DNA of 64,000 bases from Barnesiella sp. WM24 (GTDB lineage: Bacteria; Bacteroidota; Bacteroidia; Bacteroidales; Muribaculaceae): contig NZ_SPPC01000004.1 of assembly GCF_004570975.1 (NCBI RefSeq), positions 62,001 through 126,000 of the forward strand, given 5' to 3'. The notes beneath the pieces are model-generated. The model was given only the letters and a program-made list of their open reading frames with translations, had not been told where the DNA came from and did not search any database. Position 1 is the stretch's first letter, and every line of letters begins with the position of its first letter. The position numbers were made by a program, and so were the translations under genes. Below, in pieces: positions 47,820 to 57,324 of the stretch.

Positions 47820-48577
47820 AGTTCATTGGTCCTTATGTAGATGAATGAATCAAGTTTATCAAGTTCCGATATTGGAACATTTGAGAACTCGCAAATCTCT
47901 GTTGTTCTCGGAATCTTATCAGGAGGGCAATCTGATATTATCTCTCCGGCAATATCGCTCAACAGTTCTTTATCCTGTTCGGATGGGAAAGAATCAAGAT
48001 AGCATTTCAGCGTGAGGCGATTATATCTATAACCTATGGCAATGGCTCTGACATTCGACTGGAGATTTCCTTGTATTGCTCTGCTTGCGGAATCAACAAT
48101 CCACCCATGTCCTTGATTATCTTTTATAATCCATCGCTTTGAAAGATACGATGTAAATACTACCGGAATAATGAGTGACATCGCCCATCCGACACAAATG
48201 ATAACAGCAAATTCATTATCTGTAAAGAATGTGCCTTCATCAATAGGTATATTTTCCGGTCGCATATTTGCAGTAGCCGGATTCCAGTCATACATGAATG
48301 TCATTATTGGCGCAATCACCAACAAAGAGGAAATAAAATACAAATATCCGGCAAGTTTCATCCATGAACCTCCGTTATATAGCAGCCAAGTAGGAATGCC
48401 ACAGATCGCAAAGTAAAGCAGAAAAATTGGGAATAGCAGTATTAGAATTATGCCACTGCCCGAATCAATTTCCGCACCGTTACATATAAGAGCACTGCAT
48501 AACAGGCAGAACAACAATACTCCGCAGAGTAGCATCATTGCCTCGAATTTCCAAAATCGTCTATGGGTCAGCTTCAT
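47816..48577 (-). CDS. Four-helix membrane protein with C-terminal immunity-like domain (253 aa)
   Basis: The N-terminus MKLTHRRFWKFEAMMLLCG is shared with 46768. Four transmembrane helices span residues about 15-165. The soluble tail (about 170-253) resembles small immunity or sensor domains (RLTLKCYLDSFPSEQDKELL, SDIAGEIISDCPPDKIP, ISELDKLDSFIYIR). I compare it with polymorphic-toxin immunity proteins only loosely. It overlaps the genes on both sides by 4 bp (ATGA). Confidence 0.62.
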   Translation of the reverse strand: MKLTHRRFWKFEAMMLLCGVLLFCLLCSALICNGAEIDSGSGIILILLFPIFLLYFAICGIPTWLLYNGGSWMKLAGYLYFISSLLVIAPIMTFMYDWNPATANMRPENIPIDEGTFFTDNEFAVIICVGWAMSLIIPVVFTSYLSKRWIIKDNQGHGWIVDSASRAIQGNLQSNVRAIAIGYRYNRLTLKCYLDSFPSEQDKELLSDIAGEIISDCPPDKIPRTTEICEFSNVPISELDKLDSFIYIRTNEL

Positions 48578-49125
48578 AGTTGTTGAGGAGTTTTGGGGTT
48601 ATATTTCATTATCATAATGGCTGACACCGTGAACACAATCACAGCACCGATAACGGCACAAAGACTTGCAACAGCCATAGTTTCTAAATCACCGGACTTA
48701 TTACGGAACCATAGGAAACCTTGATATTGATTAGCCCATATAGTCGAAAACATCAGATTTGAGCAGCCAGTAAATAAAGAAACAATGTCGTTGGAATACC
48801 TAAATATCGCATATCCCAATATCAGTTGGAATATTGGCAAAGTCATACAGACGGAGGCTCCCCAGCTATAGAAGGCTGCACAATACAGAATTTGAATATA
48901 TGTAGCGACACAAACTATGAAGATTGGAATTATAGCCTTATAATTGCCTTGGTTGCCTTTTACCAACAATGCCAAACTTACAAGTATGGCTAAAAATAAC
49001 GCGATTACCAACGATATTTTCATATTGATTTCATCAGCATTGGCTTTGGGAACTGCGTATAGCATTATTATTGCTTCTATAAGAAACAATCCGACCATAT
49101 ATAGGTTAATTTGCCACCGCTTCAT
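48574..49125 (-). CDS. Multi-span membrane protein of the array (183 aa)
   Basis: Five or six hydrophobic helices (MVGLFLIEAIIMLYAV, ISLVIALFLAILVSLALLV, YKAIIPIFIVCVATYIQILY). The protein starts with a basic MKRWQINLY and has a very short soluble part. It overlaps the next gene by 4 bp and is 1 bp from the previous one. No family is recognised. Like its neighbours it is AT-rich. Confidence 0.65.
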   Translation of the reverse strand: MKRWQINLYMVGLFLIEAIIMLYAVPKANADEINMKISLVIALFLAILVSLALLVKGNQGNYKAIIPIFIVCVATYIQILYCAAFYSWGASVCMTLPIFQLILGYAIFRYSNDIVSLFTGCSNLMFSTIWANQYQGFLWFRNKSGDLETMAVASLCAVIGAVIVFTVSAIMIMKYNPKTPQQL

Positions 49126-49126
49126 A

Positions 49127-49561
49127 TTACTTTCTATAAAACTGTGAATTTATAAATATCTGAATCAAATAAACTAATAAGAAAACCAAAACTACATCAA
49201 AAATGGCTATGACGTAAATCTCTCCTGCTCCACTAAATAGATACAGTGAAATAAAATATGGTATAAAGTTTATGGGATTCTCTGTATGGAACATCACATA
49301 CAATAAGAAAGGGTAAAGAAAGAGAGTCAACGAAGAATATATCTTATAAGCAATAGGACGAGTTCTGATAGCTTTATAATAAAATATCAGTATCATTATC
49401 GCAAAAATAATCCGACCATTGAAATAGGAAATATGAAGAACATTATGAGATATATCATCAATACCCGCATCCGGCAGTATTGGGGATAGAAAAAGCATCA
49501 ATAAAAATACCACTACGATTAAGTATGGCATATATTTGAGTATATCGGAGCAATTGTTCAT
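49127..49561 (-). CDS. Small multi-span membrane protein of the array (144 aa)
   Basis: Four helices (YLIVVVFLLMLFLSPIL, ISYFNGRIIFAIMILIFYY, SLTLFLYPFLLYVMF, FDVVLVFLLVYLIQIF) with short loops. There is 1 bp between this stop and the next start. The role is unknown. The lack of any soluble domain separates it from the neighbours with C-terminal domains. Confidence 0.65.
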   Translation of the reverse strand: MNNCSDILKYMPYLIVVVFLLMLFLSPILPDAGIDDISHNVLHISYFNGRIIFAIMILIFYYKAIRTRPIAYKIYSSLTLFLYPFLLYVMFHTENPINFIPYFISLYLFSGAGEIYVIAIFDVVLVFLLVYLIQIFINSQFYRK

Positions 49562-49593
49562 AAATGAAATATTTTTAGACTTTTACCTATCAT

Positions 49594-49842
49594 TTAATTG
49601 GCTATTAAAATCAGAAAAATCGCAAAAACAAGAAAGCCGAGAAAGCCATTTGCAAGGTTGTTGTCGGCATGGTCTATGTTGCTGAAATCGTCCGAACCAT
49701 AACGTATTTGCTTGTATGATACTTTACGCCCTCGACGGAACAGTCGCAGACATCCATACCGAAGCCCGGCTCCGATATGCAGAATTGCCGCTCCGAACCA
49801 TGAACGGATAAACATCGCTATAAATTCCATCATAAGTTCCAT
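49594..49842 (-). CDS. Small membrane protein (82 aa)
   Basis: ATG at 49840-49842 overlaps the stop of the upstream gene (TAATG); a second in-frame ATG lies 12 bp downstream. There are two hydrophobic segments (MEFIAMFIRSWFGAAILHIG and ANGFLGFLVFAIFLILIAN), with a charged region between containing RRGRKVSYKQIRYGSDD. The function is unknown. Confidence 0.6.
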   Translation of the reverse strand: MELMMEFIAMFIRSWFGAAILHIGAGLRYGCLRLFRRGRKVSYKQIRYGSDDFSNIDHADNNLANGFLGFLVFAIFLILIAN

Positions 49843-50558
49843 TATTTCAATCCATGTTGTGACTTGAAGACTTCCTCCTCGATAAAATTTTCAAGCAAGG
49901 CTCGGCAAGCATCATTCTCGGTAAGATGATTGCTTAAAGTTTTGCCGGCACCTCTATCATCTATATAGATCAGTTTGTAACGGTCGCCATCGCGCATCAC
50001 CACCATACAATCCGGTTTACTTGTCGTATCGAAGTCAAAACACCATGGTTCGATACCCATCGTCAAGAGATACTTTGTTACAAACGCTCTGTTCAATGGC
50101 TGTGATAACATTGGTTGTGACCAAAATTTTTCTAACCGCTCGTTGAGCATATCACACACTTTTCCGACAGGGACAAGAGTATTCACTATCCCTGTATTTT
50201 TACTGACTCCGGTCAGGTAGTCGGCTCTTATGAGTTTTGCGCCCACTTTTACTGTCACAAACATTTCGACATATAGAAACGGAATAATCTCATACTTCAT
50301 TTTTGCCGGTATCAGATATTCGAGCCTGTTGTCATATATCCTTGCAAGCGGCTTTCGCATTGCGCTCAATATCAGCCAGACAAATCCAATAATAACAACT
50401 AACGAAAAGAAGACAATTCCGAAATAGCCGATGAGTTTATCTATACCTGCACGAGGATGTATAGTCCTGAGATAACAACCCACGACAAACAATGAGCCGG
50501 CAAGTATAATGCCAATTATTCGCCAGATACTCGGATATATGTCAATTCGATTTTTCAT
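49842..50558 (-). CDS. STM3941-like membrane protein with C-terminal immunity-like region (238 aa)
   Basis: The N-terminus (IDIYPSIWRIIGIILAGSLF) and the two helices up to residue 65 resemble the STM3941 family, followed by a PH-like domain (AMRKPLARIYDNRLEYLI...VEMFVTVKVG). The last about 60 residues (CMVVMRDGDRYKLIYIDDRG, TENDACRALLENFIEE) resemble a small family of toxin-immunity domains with strand-strand-helix order. I place both by pattern only. STM3941-type proteins are often found in effector/immunity neighbourhoods, which supports reading this array as polyimmunity-like. Confidence 0.55.
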   Translation of the reverse strand: MKNRIDIYPSIWRIIGIILAGSLFVVGCYLRTIHPRAGIDKLIGYFGIVFFSLVVIIGFVWLILSAMRKPLARIYDNRLEYLIPAKMKYEIIPFLYVEMFVTVKVGAKLIRADYLTGVSKNTGIVNTLVPVGKVCDMLNERLEKFWSQPMLSQPLNRAFVTKYLLTMGIEPWCFDFDTTSKPDCMVVMRDGDRYKLIYIDDRGAGKTLSNHLTENDACRALLENFIEEEVFKSQHGLK

Positions 50559-50611
50559 TCAAAACCAGTTGTTAATGCGTTAACCGTATAATTCCAACAT
50601 GACATATAGTT

Positions 50612-51466
50612 TCATCGCTTGCCTCCTTTCAGTTGAGATATGAATTGTTGGACTTGGGTCGGTGACATATGGGGTACGGAATCGTTATGTAATCTGATTT
50701 CTTTCCATTGGGGATGATAGAAGATAACAGATACGCTATCCGGTTGACCATACTCAATCTTACATGATATCGAGTCGGTCAGCAGAACATTGCCATGAGT
50801 ATAGTCTATACGTGTGAAACATTCGGGAAGAATAAACGTAGCCTCATCATTGTCAATCCATTCTCCATGCGTGAAATAAAGACTGTCAATCAAATGATAG
50901 ACATATTCCTTGTTTTTTGCATATTTCCCGTAATGAACCGGAACCACCCATGTTCGCGAGCCATTTTGACGGATATTATATATCTTAGACCCGTAAAATA
51001 CTCCTCTTTCATTATCTATTCGATAGTCGCTATCTTTCAGTCGCCTCCCCTCATAAGGAGATAAATCATAGATTGTTTCCATCAATAATCCTGATTTACG
51101 CGCAAGATAAGCGCTTCTGTTTGCCACAATACCATCAGAGTGATAAATGATGTATTCATCATTCTCTGCAATAGTGGCAGGAATAAATGCCGAAAAGAAA
51201 TAAAGTACAGGCAGCATCAAGATTACAGTGAACGTAAAGTCGACACGTAGCCACCATTTAAGCAGTCGCGGTTTGTCAAGATCTCCACCAAGAGGAAGCG
51301 CCACGACTCCAAGCATAAAACCTGCTATGAAAACCCATGCGTCAATTCCCCATCGCCACGACTGACTATGGCTGACAAGATATACCATACATAACCATAC
51401 CGGCAGCAGTGCAATCTGCACCCATACCGACCCGAGCAGTATTTTATATCGGAGAGAATCTGACAT
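50612..51466 (-). CDS. Membrane protein with large soluble domain, array head gene (284 aa)
   Basis: First gene of the array. Three or four helices lie in the first 110 residues (ILLGSVWVQIALLPVWLCMV, AWVFIAGFMLGVVALPLGG, FTFTVILMLPVLYFFSAF). A soluble domain of about 170 residues follows (NDEYIIYHSDGIVANRSAYL, VLLTDSISCKIEYGQPDSVS). Domain topology matches 43960 and 44741, though sequences differ. There is no recognised family. A 53-bp gap separates it from the next gene. Confidence 0.65.
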   Translation of the reverse strand: MSDSLRYKILLGSVWVQIALLPVWLCMVYLVSHSQSWRWGIDAWVFIAGFMLGVVALPLGGDLDKPRLLKWWLRVDFTFTVILMLPVLYFFSAFIPATIAENDEYIIYHSDGIVANRSAYLARKSGLLMETIYDLSPYEGRRLKDSDYRIDNERGVFYGSKIYNIRQNGSRTWVVPVHYGKYAKNKEYVYHLIDSLYFTHGEWIDNDEATFILPECFTRIDYTHGNVLLTDSISCKIEYGQPDSVSVIFYHPQWKEIRLHNDSVPHMSPTQVQQFISQLKGGKR

Positions 51467-51600
51467 TGCGGTTTAAGTTAGGGTTAGCTGTACTGTCGTT
51501 CCGTTCAAATTTCTCTAATATACGAATAATAATTGAATTTCAGTAGAACGACATCATAAACTGCCATTAAAATGTCATAAGAAAGACGTTTCAATCATAG

Positions 51601-52245
51601 TCAAAAATTATAGGATAGCGACAGATAGGCTCCCTGCATAAATGGTTTACGAGGATAAAAGTCTCTGAAGGAAATTCCATTATAGGATAAATGCCGATAT
51701 TGGCTATATACATCATGGTTAGACATCAAATATCCGGCACTTACACCGCAAGGTCCACACTCAAGGCTTACACCTACGCGCAAATCCCAAGCAAGCCATT
51801 GACCTTGTGATGTGCTGACGTAATCATATTCTACATAAGGAAAATTTGATGTTGATTCAATGCCGACACGCTGATAGAGAATATTCAACATGACTCCTGA
51901 CTCCGCGAAAAGCGACCATGAGCAACCACTGTAATTCAAGGCGGGCGTTTTTAAAATGACCGACGGACGGATATAAAAATTACACGGCTTGTTGTCATCC
52001 TCGTCTATATTCCAGTTTTTGCCGGATGCCCAACCTTCTTCATACCAGACTTTCCATGAACCGACAGAGCCGCCCAAACCAATGTAGTCGTTGAACATAT
52101 AATGATAAGAGAACTCAAGCAGCCAGGAATAGGAAGAGGTCAACGCTCCGTTGAACCCCACCCTATGGTGTGTCTTATTTTCATCATTATCAGCAGGAAG
52201 TATCAACGGATTGACAAGTAAAACCAATAATAGCAATTTTCTCAT
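51601..52245 (-). CDS. Outer membrane beta-barrel protein (214 aa)
   Basis: A signal peptide (MRKLLLLVLLVNPLILPAD) is followed by repeating amphipathic strands (HHRVGFNGALTSSYSWLLEF, YHYMFNDYIGLGGSVGSWKV). It ends ...AYLSLSYNF, the C-terminal phenylalanine signature of outer membrane barrels. The size fits an 8-10-strand barrel. It is the last gene after the large barrel gene (27 bp gap) and is likely co-transcribed with it. Confidence 0.8.
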   Translation of the reverse strand: MRKLLLLVLLVNPLILPADNDENKTHHRVGFNGALTSSYSWLLEFSYHYMFNDYIGLGGSVGSWKVWYEEGWASGKNWNIDEDDNKPCNFYIRPSVILKTPALNYSGCSWSLFAESGVMLNILYQRVGIESTSNFPYVEYDYVSTSQGQWLAWDLRVGVSLECGPCGVSAGYLMSNHDVYSQYRHLSYNGISFRDFYPRKPFMQGAYLSLSYNF

Positions 52246-52272
52246 GACACATTACGATGAGTGACTGACAGA

Positions 52273-54372
52273 TTATTTCATGATGGCTGAATTTGCGCCG
52301 GATTGTACGCCAACTTCATTGCCGCGCTGTACTTTTTTACCGTAGTCAAATGTATAAGTCACAGATAAATTTATGCGCGGATGATAGTAATTGCCATAGT
52401 TGGTCCGCACTTCGGAGTATAGAGGTGTAGCGAGCTCCCACGTGGAAGTCTCCCAACCTTTGTTAAGCACATTATATGCCGAAATGCTTATATTCCAGTC
52501 TGAGTTTGACCACCCGGCAGTGAGGCTGTAAAAATTCCGGTTCTTATATAAAGTATTGCTATTGTAGCGTACTCCCTTTTGCGGAGTTTCGTAATATGCT
52601 TTGAAATAGAACTGTCTTAGGAAATAGACAGCCTGTATAATAAGCGCAAAAGGATTATAGCTCAACGGACAAGAACCTGTTATCTTGTTGAATCTCATTT
52701 CCGGATTTGCATAGAATTGCAAATCCCCATTCAGTAGTTTCCAGTTGAAAGCCAAGCCCGCCGACCCTGACAGATAATCGCCATCGTTTACCCAGTTTCT
52801 TATCAAAGCCGTCCCTCCGTTATAAAGAGAGTAAGTACGGAACATCCGGTCATACAGTCCAAAGAACTGTCCATAAGCACTCAATCCAAAACTATTTGAA
52901 GGCATCCATGTATAGGCAAGATTAAAGGTAGTATGACGGCTGTTCTTCAGGTTTGGATTACCCGATATATACATCAGCTCATTTTCCTGAAAAATATCTG
53001 ACGCTTTCTCCATAATTCCGGCAGTGTTGCTTGCATATTGAAAATATACGGAAAACATATTTTTGTTGTCAAGTGAATACCTCACGTTGATGTGGGTAAA
53101 CGGATACCAGTCATCATTCTTTAATCCATTGATATCACTGTTTTCCCAGGCAATTCCGCCATCGACATTGACTGCTATTTTCTGTGTTCGGTAATTGTAG
53201 CCCACCAGTCCTGCGGCAAAAGCATTGCTGAATTTGTCGTGATACGTATTGGAGCCTGTATAATGAAGGTTATTGCTCCATTGACCTCCGTTGACTCCCG
53301 CCATGAATGAATGATTTTGACCGACCTGCTTCCTAAGATAACCGTCTATCCGGTAATTGTAAGCATCTTCCCGTGCCTTGCGAATGATATTGATGGAATT
53401 ACCTGCCGAGTAGTCAGTGACGGCATTCGTATGTGTGTAATTGAAAACCGGTGAAACATCAAAAGAGAAGTTTCGGGGAAAGGAGAAGAAGAATGAGCCT
53501 GAATATGACGCCGAGTTGTTACACTGTGGAGCATTCTGCTCGTAAGAGTAGTTGCCTGATGACTCTGATCCGTAGTCAAGCCTGCCGCTTCTGTAAATCT
53601 GCGGATTGGCAATGTGCTGAAACGAGACAGTGTTGCGAATCTGTATCTTATCAGAGCTATAGGTTGCGCGCAAAGTCACGGGATATTGATTCTGCTTGAA
53701 TTTCGAGCTTTCGAGAATCTCGTTTCTATCCAGATTGTAAGGCTCGCCGTCCTTGATTAAAGAGCAAATGCTTTTGGTTGTGCCGCCATCGTGATTATGC
53801 TTCCAATTATTGGCGGCAACGTAGAAGTCGTAGGTCATCCTCTTATCTGACAACCTGGAATATACATTTGCCTGACTTGACAATCCTAAAAGAAAGTTTT
53901 CATCAACTGACATTTTAGTATATCCTCCATACAAATATTCCTGCACAATAATGTTCACCACTTTCTGCTGACCGCGAAAACGGGGATCTGTGGGAAACTC
54001 AAGATATTCCACTTTTCTGACGTCGGCGGTACGCAACCCATCCATTTCCTCCTTTGATGCCTGAAGGTAGTTGATGAATATGGCGACATCACCTCCAAAG
54101 TTATCAATGACTTTCTCCTCTATAGGATCAATCCTGAGCTGAGGTATTGCCATTACTTGCAGAAGGCTTATGACATTATTGGCGGCACTCTTCTGCTTTC
54201 CTGTCGGTATAAAGGAAGTAGAAACCGTTGAAAGCTGTTGCATCTGAGCTTCCACCACCACCTCGTTTAGCTCCTGAGTCTTGATGGAATCCGGCTCGGC
54301 TGATTGCGCCGTTGCAATCAATGGCATAACGGCGAGAGCCGGAAGCAGAATAATGTACTTTACTATTCCCAT
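52273..54372 (-). CDS. Outer membrane beta-barrel protein, TonB-dependent-receptor-like fold (699 aa)
   Basis: A signal peptide (IILLPALAVMPLIATAQS) is followed by a plug-like region: LNEVVVEAQ near residue 35 as in TonB-family receptors, then SLLQVMAIPQLRIDPIEE and VAIFINYLQASKEEM. A long barrel (about 200-690) ends NLSVTYTFDYGKKVQ. The family is the outer-membrane-receptor type without a nutrient-binding carboxypeptidase-reg domain. The substrate is unknown. It follows a lipoprotein gene by 25 bp, a possible surface-lipoprotein/barrel pair as in SusCD-like systems, though no SusD family member is recognisable. Confidence 0.8.
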   Translation of the reverse strand: MGIVKYIILLPALAVMPLIATAQSAEPDSIKTQELNEVVVEAQMQQLSTVSTSFIPTGKQKSAANNVISLLQVMAIPQLRIDPIEEKVIDNFGGDVAIFINYLQASKEEMDGLRTADVRKVEYLEFPTDPRFRGQQKVVNIIVQEYLYGGYTKMSVDENFLLGLSSQANVYSRLSDKRMTYDFYVAANNWKHNHDGGTTKSICSLIKDGEPYNLDRNEILESSKFKQNQYPVTLRATYSSDKIQIRNTVSFQHIANPQIYRSGRLDYGSESSGNYSYEQNAPQCNNSASYSGSFFFSFPRNFSFDVSPVFNYTHTNAVTDYSAGNSINIIRKAREDAYNYRIDGYLRKQVGQNHSFMAGVNGGQWSNNLHYTGSNTYHDKFSNAFAAGLVGYNYRTQKIAVNVDGGIAWENSDINGLKNDDWYPFTHINVRYSLDNKNMFSVYFQYASNTAGIMEKASDIFQENELMYISGNPNLKNSRHTTFNLAYTWMPSNSFGLSAYGQFFGLYDRMFRTYSLYNGGTALIRNWVNDGDYLSGSAGLAFNWKLLNGDLQFYANPEMRFNKITGSCPLSYNPFALIIQAVYFLRQFYFKAYYETPQKGVRYNSNTLYKNRNFYSLTAGWSNSDWNISISAYNVLNKGWETSTWELATPLYSEVRTNYGNYYHPRINLSVTYTFDYGKKVQRGNEVGVQSGANSAIMK

Positions 54373-54397
54373 ATCGAGTATAATTTAGCTGTCTCTA

Positions 54398-55642
54398 TTA
54401 TCTATAATTAGCCTCGACAAGAAGGTAATATCCCTCAGGCGCAGTTTCTGACGGCAATTCGTGAAGCAATGCAATCCTTGTTGTCTTGTTTTCCCAGACC
54501 AGTTCAGCCTCTATTCCTTCCGGAATACACTTGAACACATCCGTTTTTCCTTGAGCCGACATGCCATCTCCTATGTTTTCTTTCATCAGTTTTATAAGCG
54601 CCTCCTTTGAAAATGAAAGAAAGTTATCGTCAGACAGATATTTATGATTCCAGACATGAATCTCACAATATCGTGTGTCGTTAATTTCCTGAACATCTAC
54701 AACATTATATTCACGTCTCTTATCAAGCAAGCAATAAATCCCGGTCGTGTAAGGATTTATCAGCGCGACACTTCCCCGCGCCCAGTCGAAGCAAAGAAAA
54801 TCACGTTCATAAGTGTAAATCCTCAACGAATCGGAATATATCACCTTGCCCTCACTGTAACCTTTGGCATAACTCATCAGCCCGCTGCCTGAAGTGAAAA
54901 AATGCGTTGACCACCGAGATGTAAACTTCTCCTCCAGGCTATTTTCATCGGAATTCCGCTCATAGATACGGTATGTATCGGGCATCCCTTTGGCGCTCCA
55001 AACTATGGAATCATAGGGTTCCACAAACTCCGGAATTCCTAACGGGCTATATCGGTCAAGATAATCAAGTAATCTGAACGACAGATTGTCAAATGGTGCC
55101 GGGACCTGGAAATCATCATTCATAAATGGCATGAACCCGGCTTTTGCAAGTCTGAACCGATATTTGTCGGGAATACCTTCAAGCTTGTCGGTCGAGAGTT
55201 CGCCAAACGACCGCGTTACCCACAGGAGTGTATTGCACACTGCCGGTTTGCCGTCTGCATTGGTTACTGTAATAAGGTCGGTTTCTTCCGGTTTTCCGGA
55301 AGCATTCTCATCAAAATGGACCCTGAGAGTGTTATTGTCCACCATTGAGATTGCGAAACCCATATCAGGATTGGTGTAAGAATCGTTAGCACCTGCTAAA
55401 AGTCGGCTGATCGGATGGTTTACACAACGAAGTTCAATATCGCCGGATTTGTAGCCGGCATGCACCCGAATGTTGGCGGATGATGAAAAACTGTCATCCG
55501 TGTCAATAGATACTACTATCATATCGGCATCCGAGTTGGAAACGAGTTCCCACACCACATTACCATTCTCTTCCTCATCGTTACAACCGCTGAAAGCAAG
55601 TGCAATCAAAGTGAATAATGCTATTACCGGATATTTTTTCAT
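54398..55642 (-). CDS. Surface/periplasmic lipoprotein (414 aa)
   Basis: The lipoprotein signal MKKYPVIALFTLIALAFSGC (Cys20) is followed by an acidic DEEENGN stretch, the kind of export signal seen in Bacteroidetes surface lipoproteins. The body is beta-rich (WELVSNSDADMIVVSIDTDD, GYKSGDIELRCVNHPIS; GVVDVQEIND-like segment) and ends LLVEANYR. It is the first gene of the outer-membrane operon. No domain family is recognised. Confidence 0.75.
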   Translation of the reverse strand: MKKYPVIALFTLIALAFSGCNDEEENGNVVWELVSNSDADMIVVSIDTDDSFSSSANIRVHAGYKSGDIELRCVNHPISRLLAGANDSYTNPDMGFAISMVDNNTLRVHFDENASGKPEETDLITVTNADGKPAVCNTLLWVTRSFGELSTDKLEGIPDKYRFRLAKAGFMPFMNDDFQVPAPFDNLSFRLLDYLDRYSPLGIPEFVEPYDSIVWSAKGMPDTYRIYERNSDENSLEEKFTSRWSTHFFTSGSGLMSYAKGYSEGKVIYSDSLRIYTYERDFLCFDWARGSVALINPYTTGIYCLLDKRREYNVVDVQEINDTRYCEIHVWNHKYLSDDNFLSFSKEALIKLMKENIGDGMSAQGKTDVFKCIPEGIEAELVWENKTTRIALLHELPSETAPEGYYLLVEANYR

Positions 55643-56202
55643 GTCAATTACTATATTTTATTGAGTTACATATTTTGAGTAACCAAGCTATGTAATAGCG
55701 ATTTATGAAGAAGCCCGCTCTCTATCGGCAGTTGACGGTCAGCTTCATTGACAACATAGCCCCAAAGCACTCGATAAGCATAACGTTTCTTACTATTTCA
55801 TACGCATTTGCAAACCTTTGGCTTGCAATGGCGAAGTTATCAATTATTTCGGAATTACATACACATGAATCCAAAAAATATGCAATTTCAACACTTATCT
55901 CATGGGCTTTGGTCAATATTGAGAACCCCAAATGACGGCAGGTAAAGGTGGCTCAGGGATAAAATAAAATCCGGATACGCTCGCGCGCCGCCGGATTTCA
56001 AACCTATGATTCACTTATTTGTTGTTGCTTTGTATTCTCAGTTAAATATCACTTTTCCAGTCGCCGTCAGGTAACTGTTAAAACTTCGTTAATGTTAAAT
56101 AGAAAGTCTTTCTCCAGTATCTGATAGGCATTGGCAAATATAGCCTTTGTGAGCAAACAATGCAAACACAAAGGCTATATTTAATAAATTTTAACTAAAT
56201 AT
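55643..56202. other. 560-bp gap between the lipoprotein operon and the DUF4831 gene
   Basis: No convincing gene is present. Frames at 55705-55935 (+) and 55722-55931 (-) are short, mutually overlapping and without recognised motifs. A hairpin (AAATCCGG/CCGGATTT, 55967-55974 with 55991-55998) followed on the minus strand by TTTTATTTTA is a likely terminator for the DUF4831 gene. The part from 55643 to 55700 is AT-rich and probably holds the lipoprotein promoter. Confidence 0.6.
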
Positions 56203-57282
56203 TTATTTAGTACCCAGCTCTTTTATCGCACCTGTGACAGGATTGAGAAGCAGATAGGCAGGCGACTTCTTGTCGGTAAACATCTTCGGGTCGAGACCGA
56301 AAGTTATGCCATACTGCGAGGCATCAATGCTGCCCTCCCAATATGTCTTGCCATTATAGTCAATCTCCAGCGATGCTGTGCCGGGAATACAATAAGCCAC
56401 CCCACCCTTGGGAAACGCCTTCTCTTCTCCTTTTTCATTTACAGGTATCTCTCCGCGCGAAGTCACTTTAAGAGTCAGCATAACCGGGTCGCCTGAAAGA
56501 TCAGACGCGTCAACAATGCCGTCAAACGCGGATATTCTGGCAATGACATGATTCTTCACGGCATCACCGGGAACATAGGTAAACGTGCGCACAGCCGTCG
56601 AATGTTGCTCCGTGCCGACAAACATCGCGGTAAGCGCTGCCTCCTGGGCGGCAATCTGGTCCATCACAAGCTGCATGGCGGCACCGTCGGGCGGCATCTG
56701 GTCAGCCTGACCAGTGATAAGGTCGTTACGGCTCTGACGCAGCTCGTAGATGCGCTGCGCGGCAAGTTCCGCACGCTTTGCCGATGACTGGCTCTGCAAC
56801 ATCTCTTCGCTCACGACCTGACGCGCAGCCGAAGTCTCAAGCGGAGTTGGCGCAGCCTTTACCGGCTCGGGAAGCACAGGCGAATCAGGCACCTCCACAT
56901 CCTCATAGTTTATGGCAAGCGGGAGATTATTCTCATCCATTATAAGGAAAGGCGAAAAGCCTCCCTTGAATTCCATCAGATAGCGATTGTCATTGTCAGC
57001 GACGCCACGCGCGTTTACTATCACCTGCTTTACCGACCATGACTCCGACGGCTCCGCGACAGGATTGTCGACATTAAGATATTTTTTGGCATATTTATAA
57101 AATTCGCCCGGCTTCTTCACCACTCGCTCAGCCTCGACCGTGATGTCGAGCACAGTGACCGGAAGCGAATACACGAGTCCGTAGTCATTAGCCTTTGTGG
57201 CGGTGAACTTCTGAGTGGTCTGCGCCGACAGTCCACCGGCGATACCCACAGAGCAAGCAAGCGCAATTACAGTCTTCTTCAT
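56203..57282 (-). CDS. DUF4831 family secreted protein (359 aa)
   Basis: The signal peptide MKKTVIALACSVGIAGGLSAQ is followed by the DUF4831 pattern: YGLVYSLPVTVLDITVEAER, then YKYAKKYL and the acidic/Ala-rich helix SAKRAELAAQRIYELRQSRN. The family is common in Bacteroidales and has no known function. A terminator-like hairpin lies about 200 bp downstream. The length is normal. Confidence 0.85.
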   Translation of the reverse strand: MKKTVIALACSVGIAGGLSAQTTQKFTATKANDYGLVYSLPVTVLDITVEAERVVKKPGEFYKYAKKYLNVDNPVAEPSESWSVKQVIVNARGVADNDNRYLMEFKGGFSPFLIMDENNLPLAINYEDVEVPDSPVLPEPVKAAPTPLETSAARQVVSEEMLQSQSSAKRAELAAQRIYELRQSRNDLITGQADQMPPDGAAMQLVMDQIAAQEAALTAMFVGTEQHSTAVRTFTYVPGDAVKNHVIARISAFDGIVDASDLSGDPVMLTLKVTSRGEIPVNEKGEEKAFPKGGVAYCIPGTASLEIDYNGKTYWEGSIDASQYGITFGLDPKMFTDKKSPAYLLLNPVTGAIKELGTK

Positions 57283-57324
57283 AATCTCATATTTATTATT
57301 GCTGTATTATTGTTAATGTTACCT

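Noticed and set aside
55705-55935. 76-aa plus-strand and 69-aa minus-strand frames
   Set aside because: Short, mutually overlapping, no promoter, no motif and not coupled to neighbours. A decayed gene cannot be excluded.
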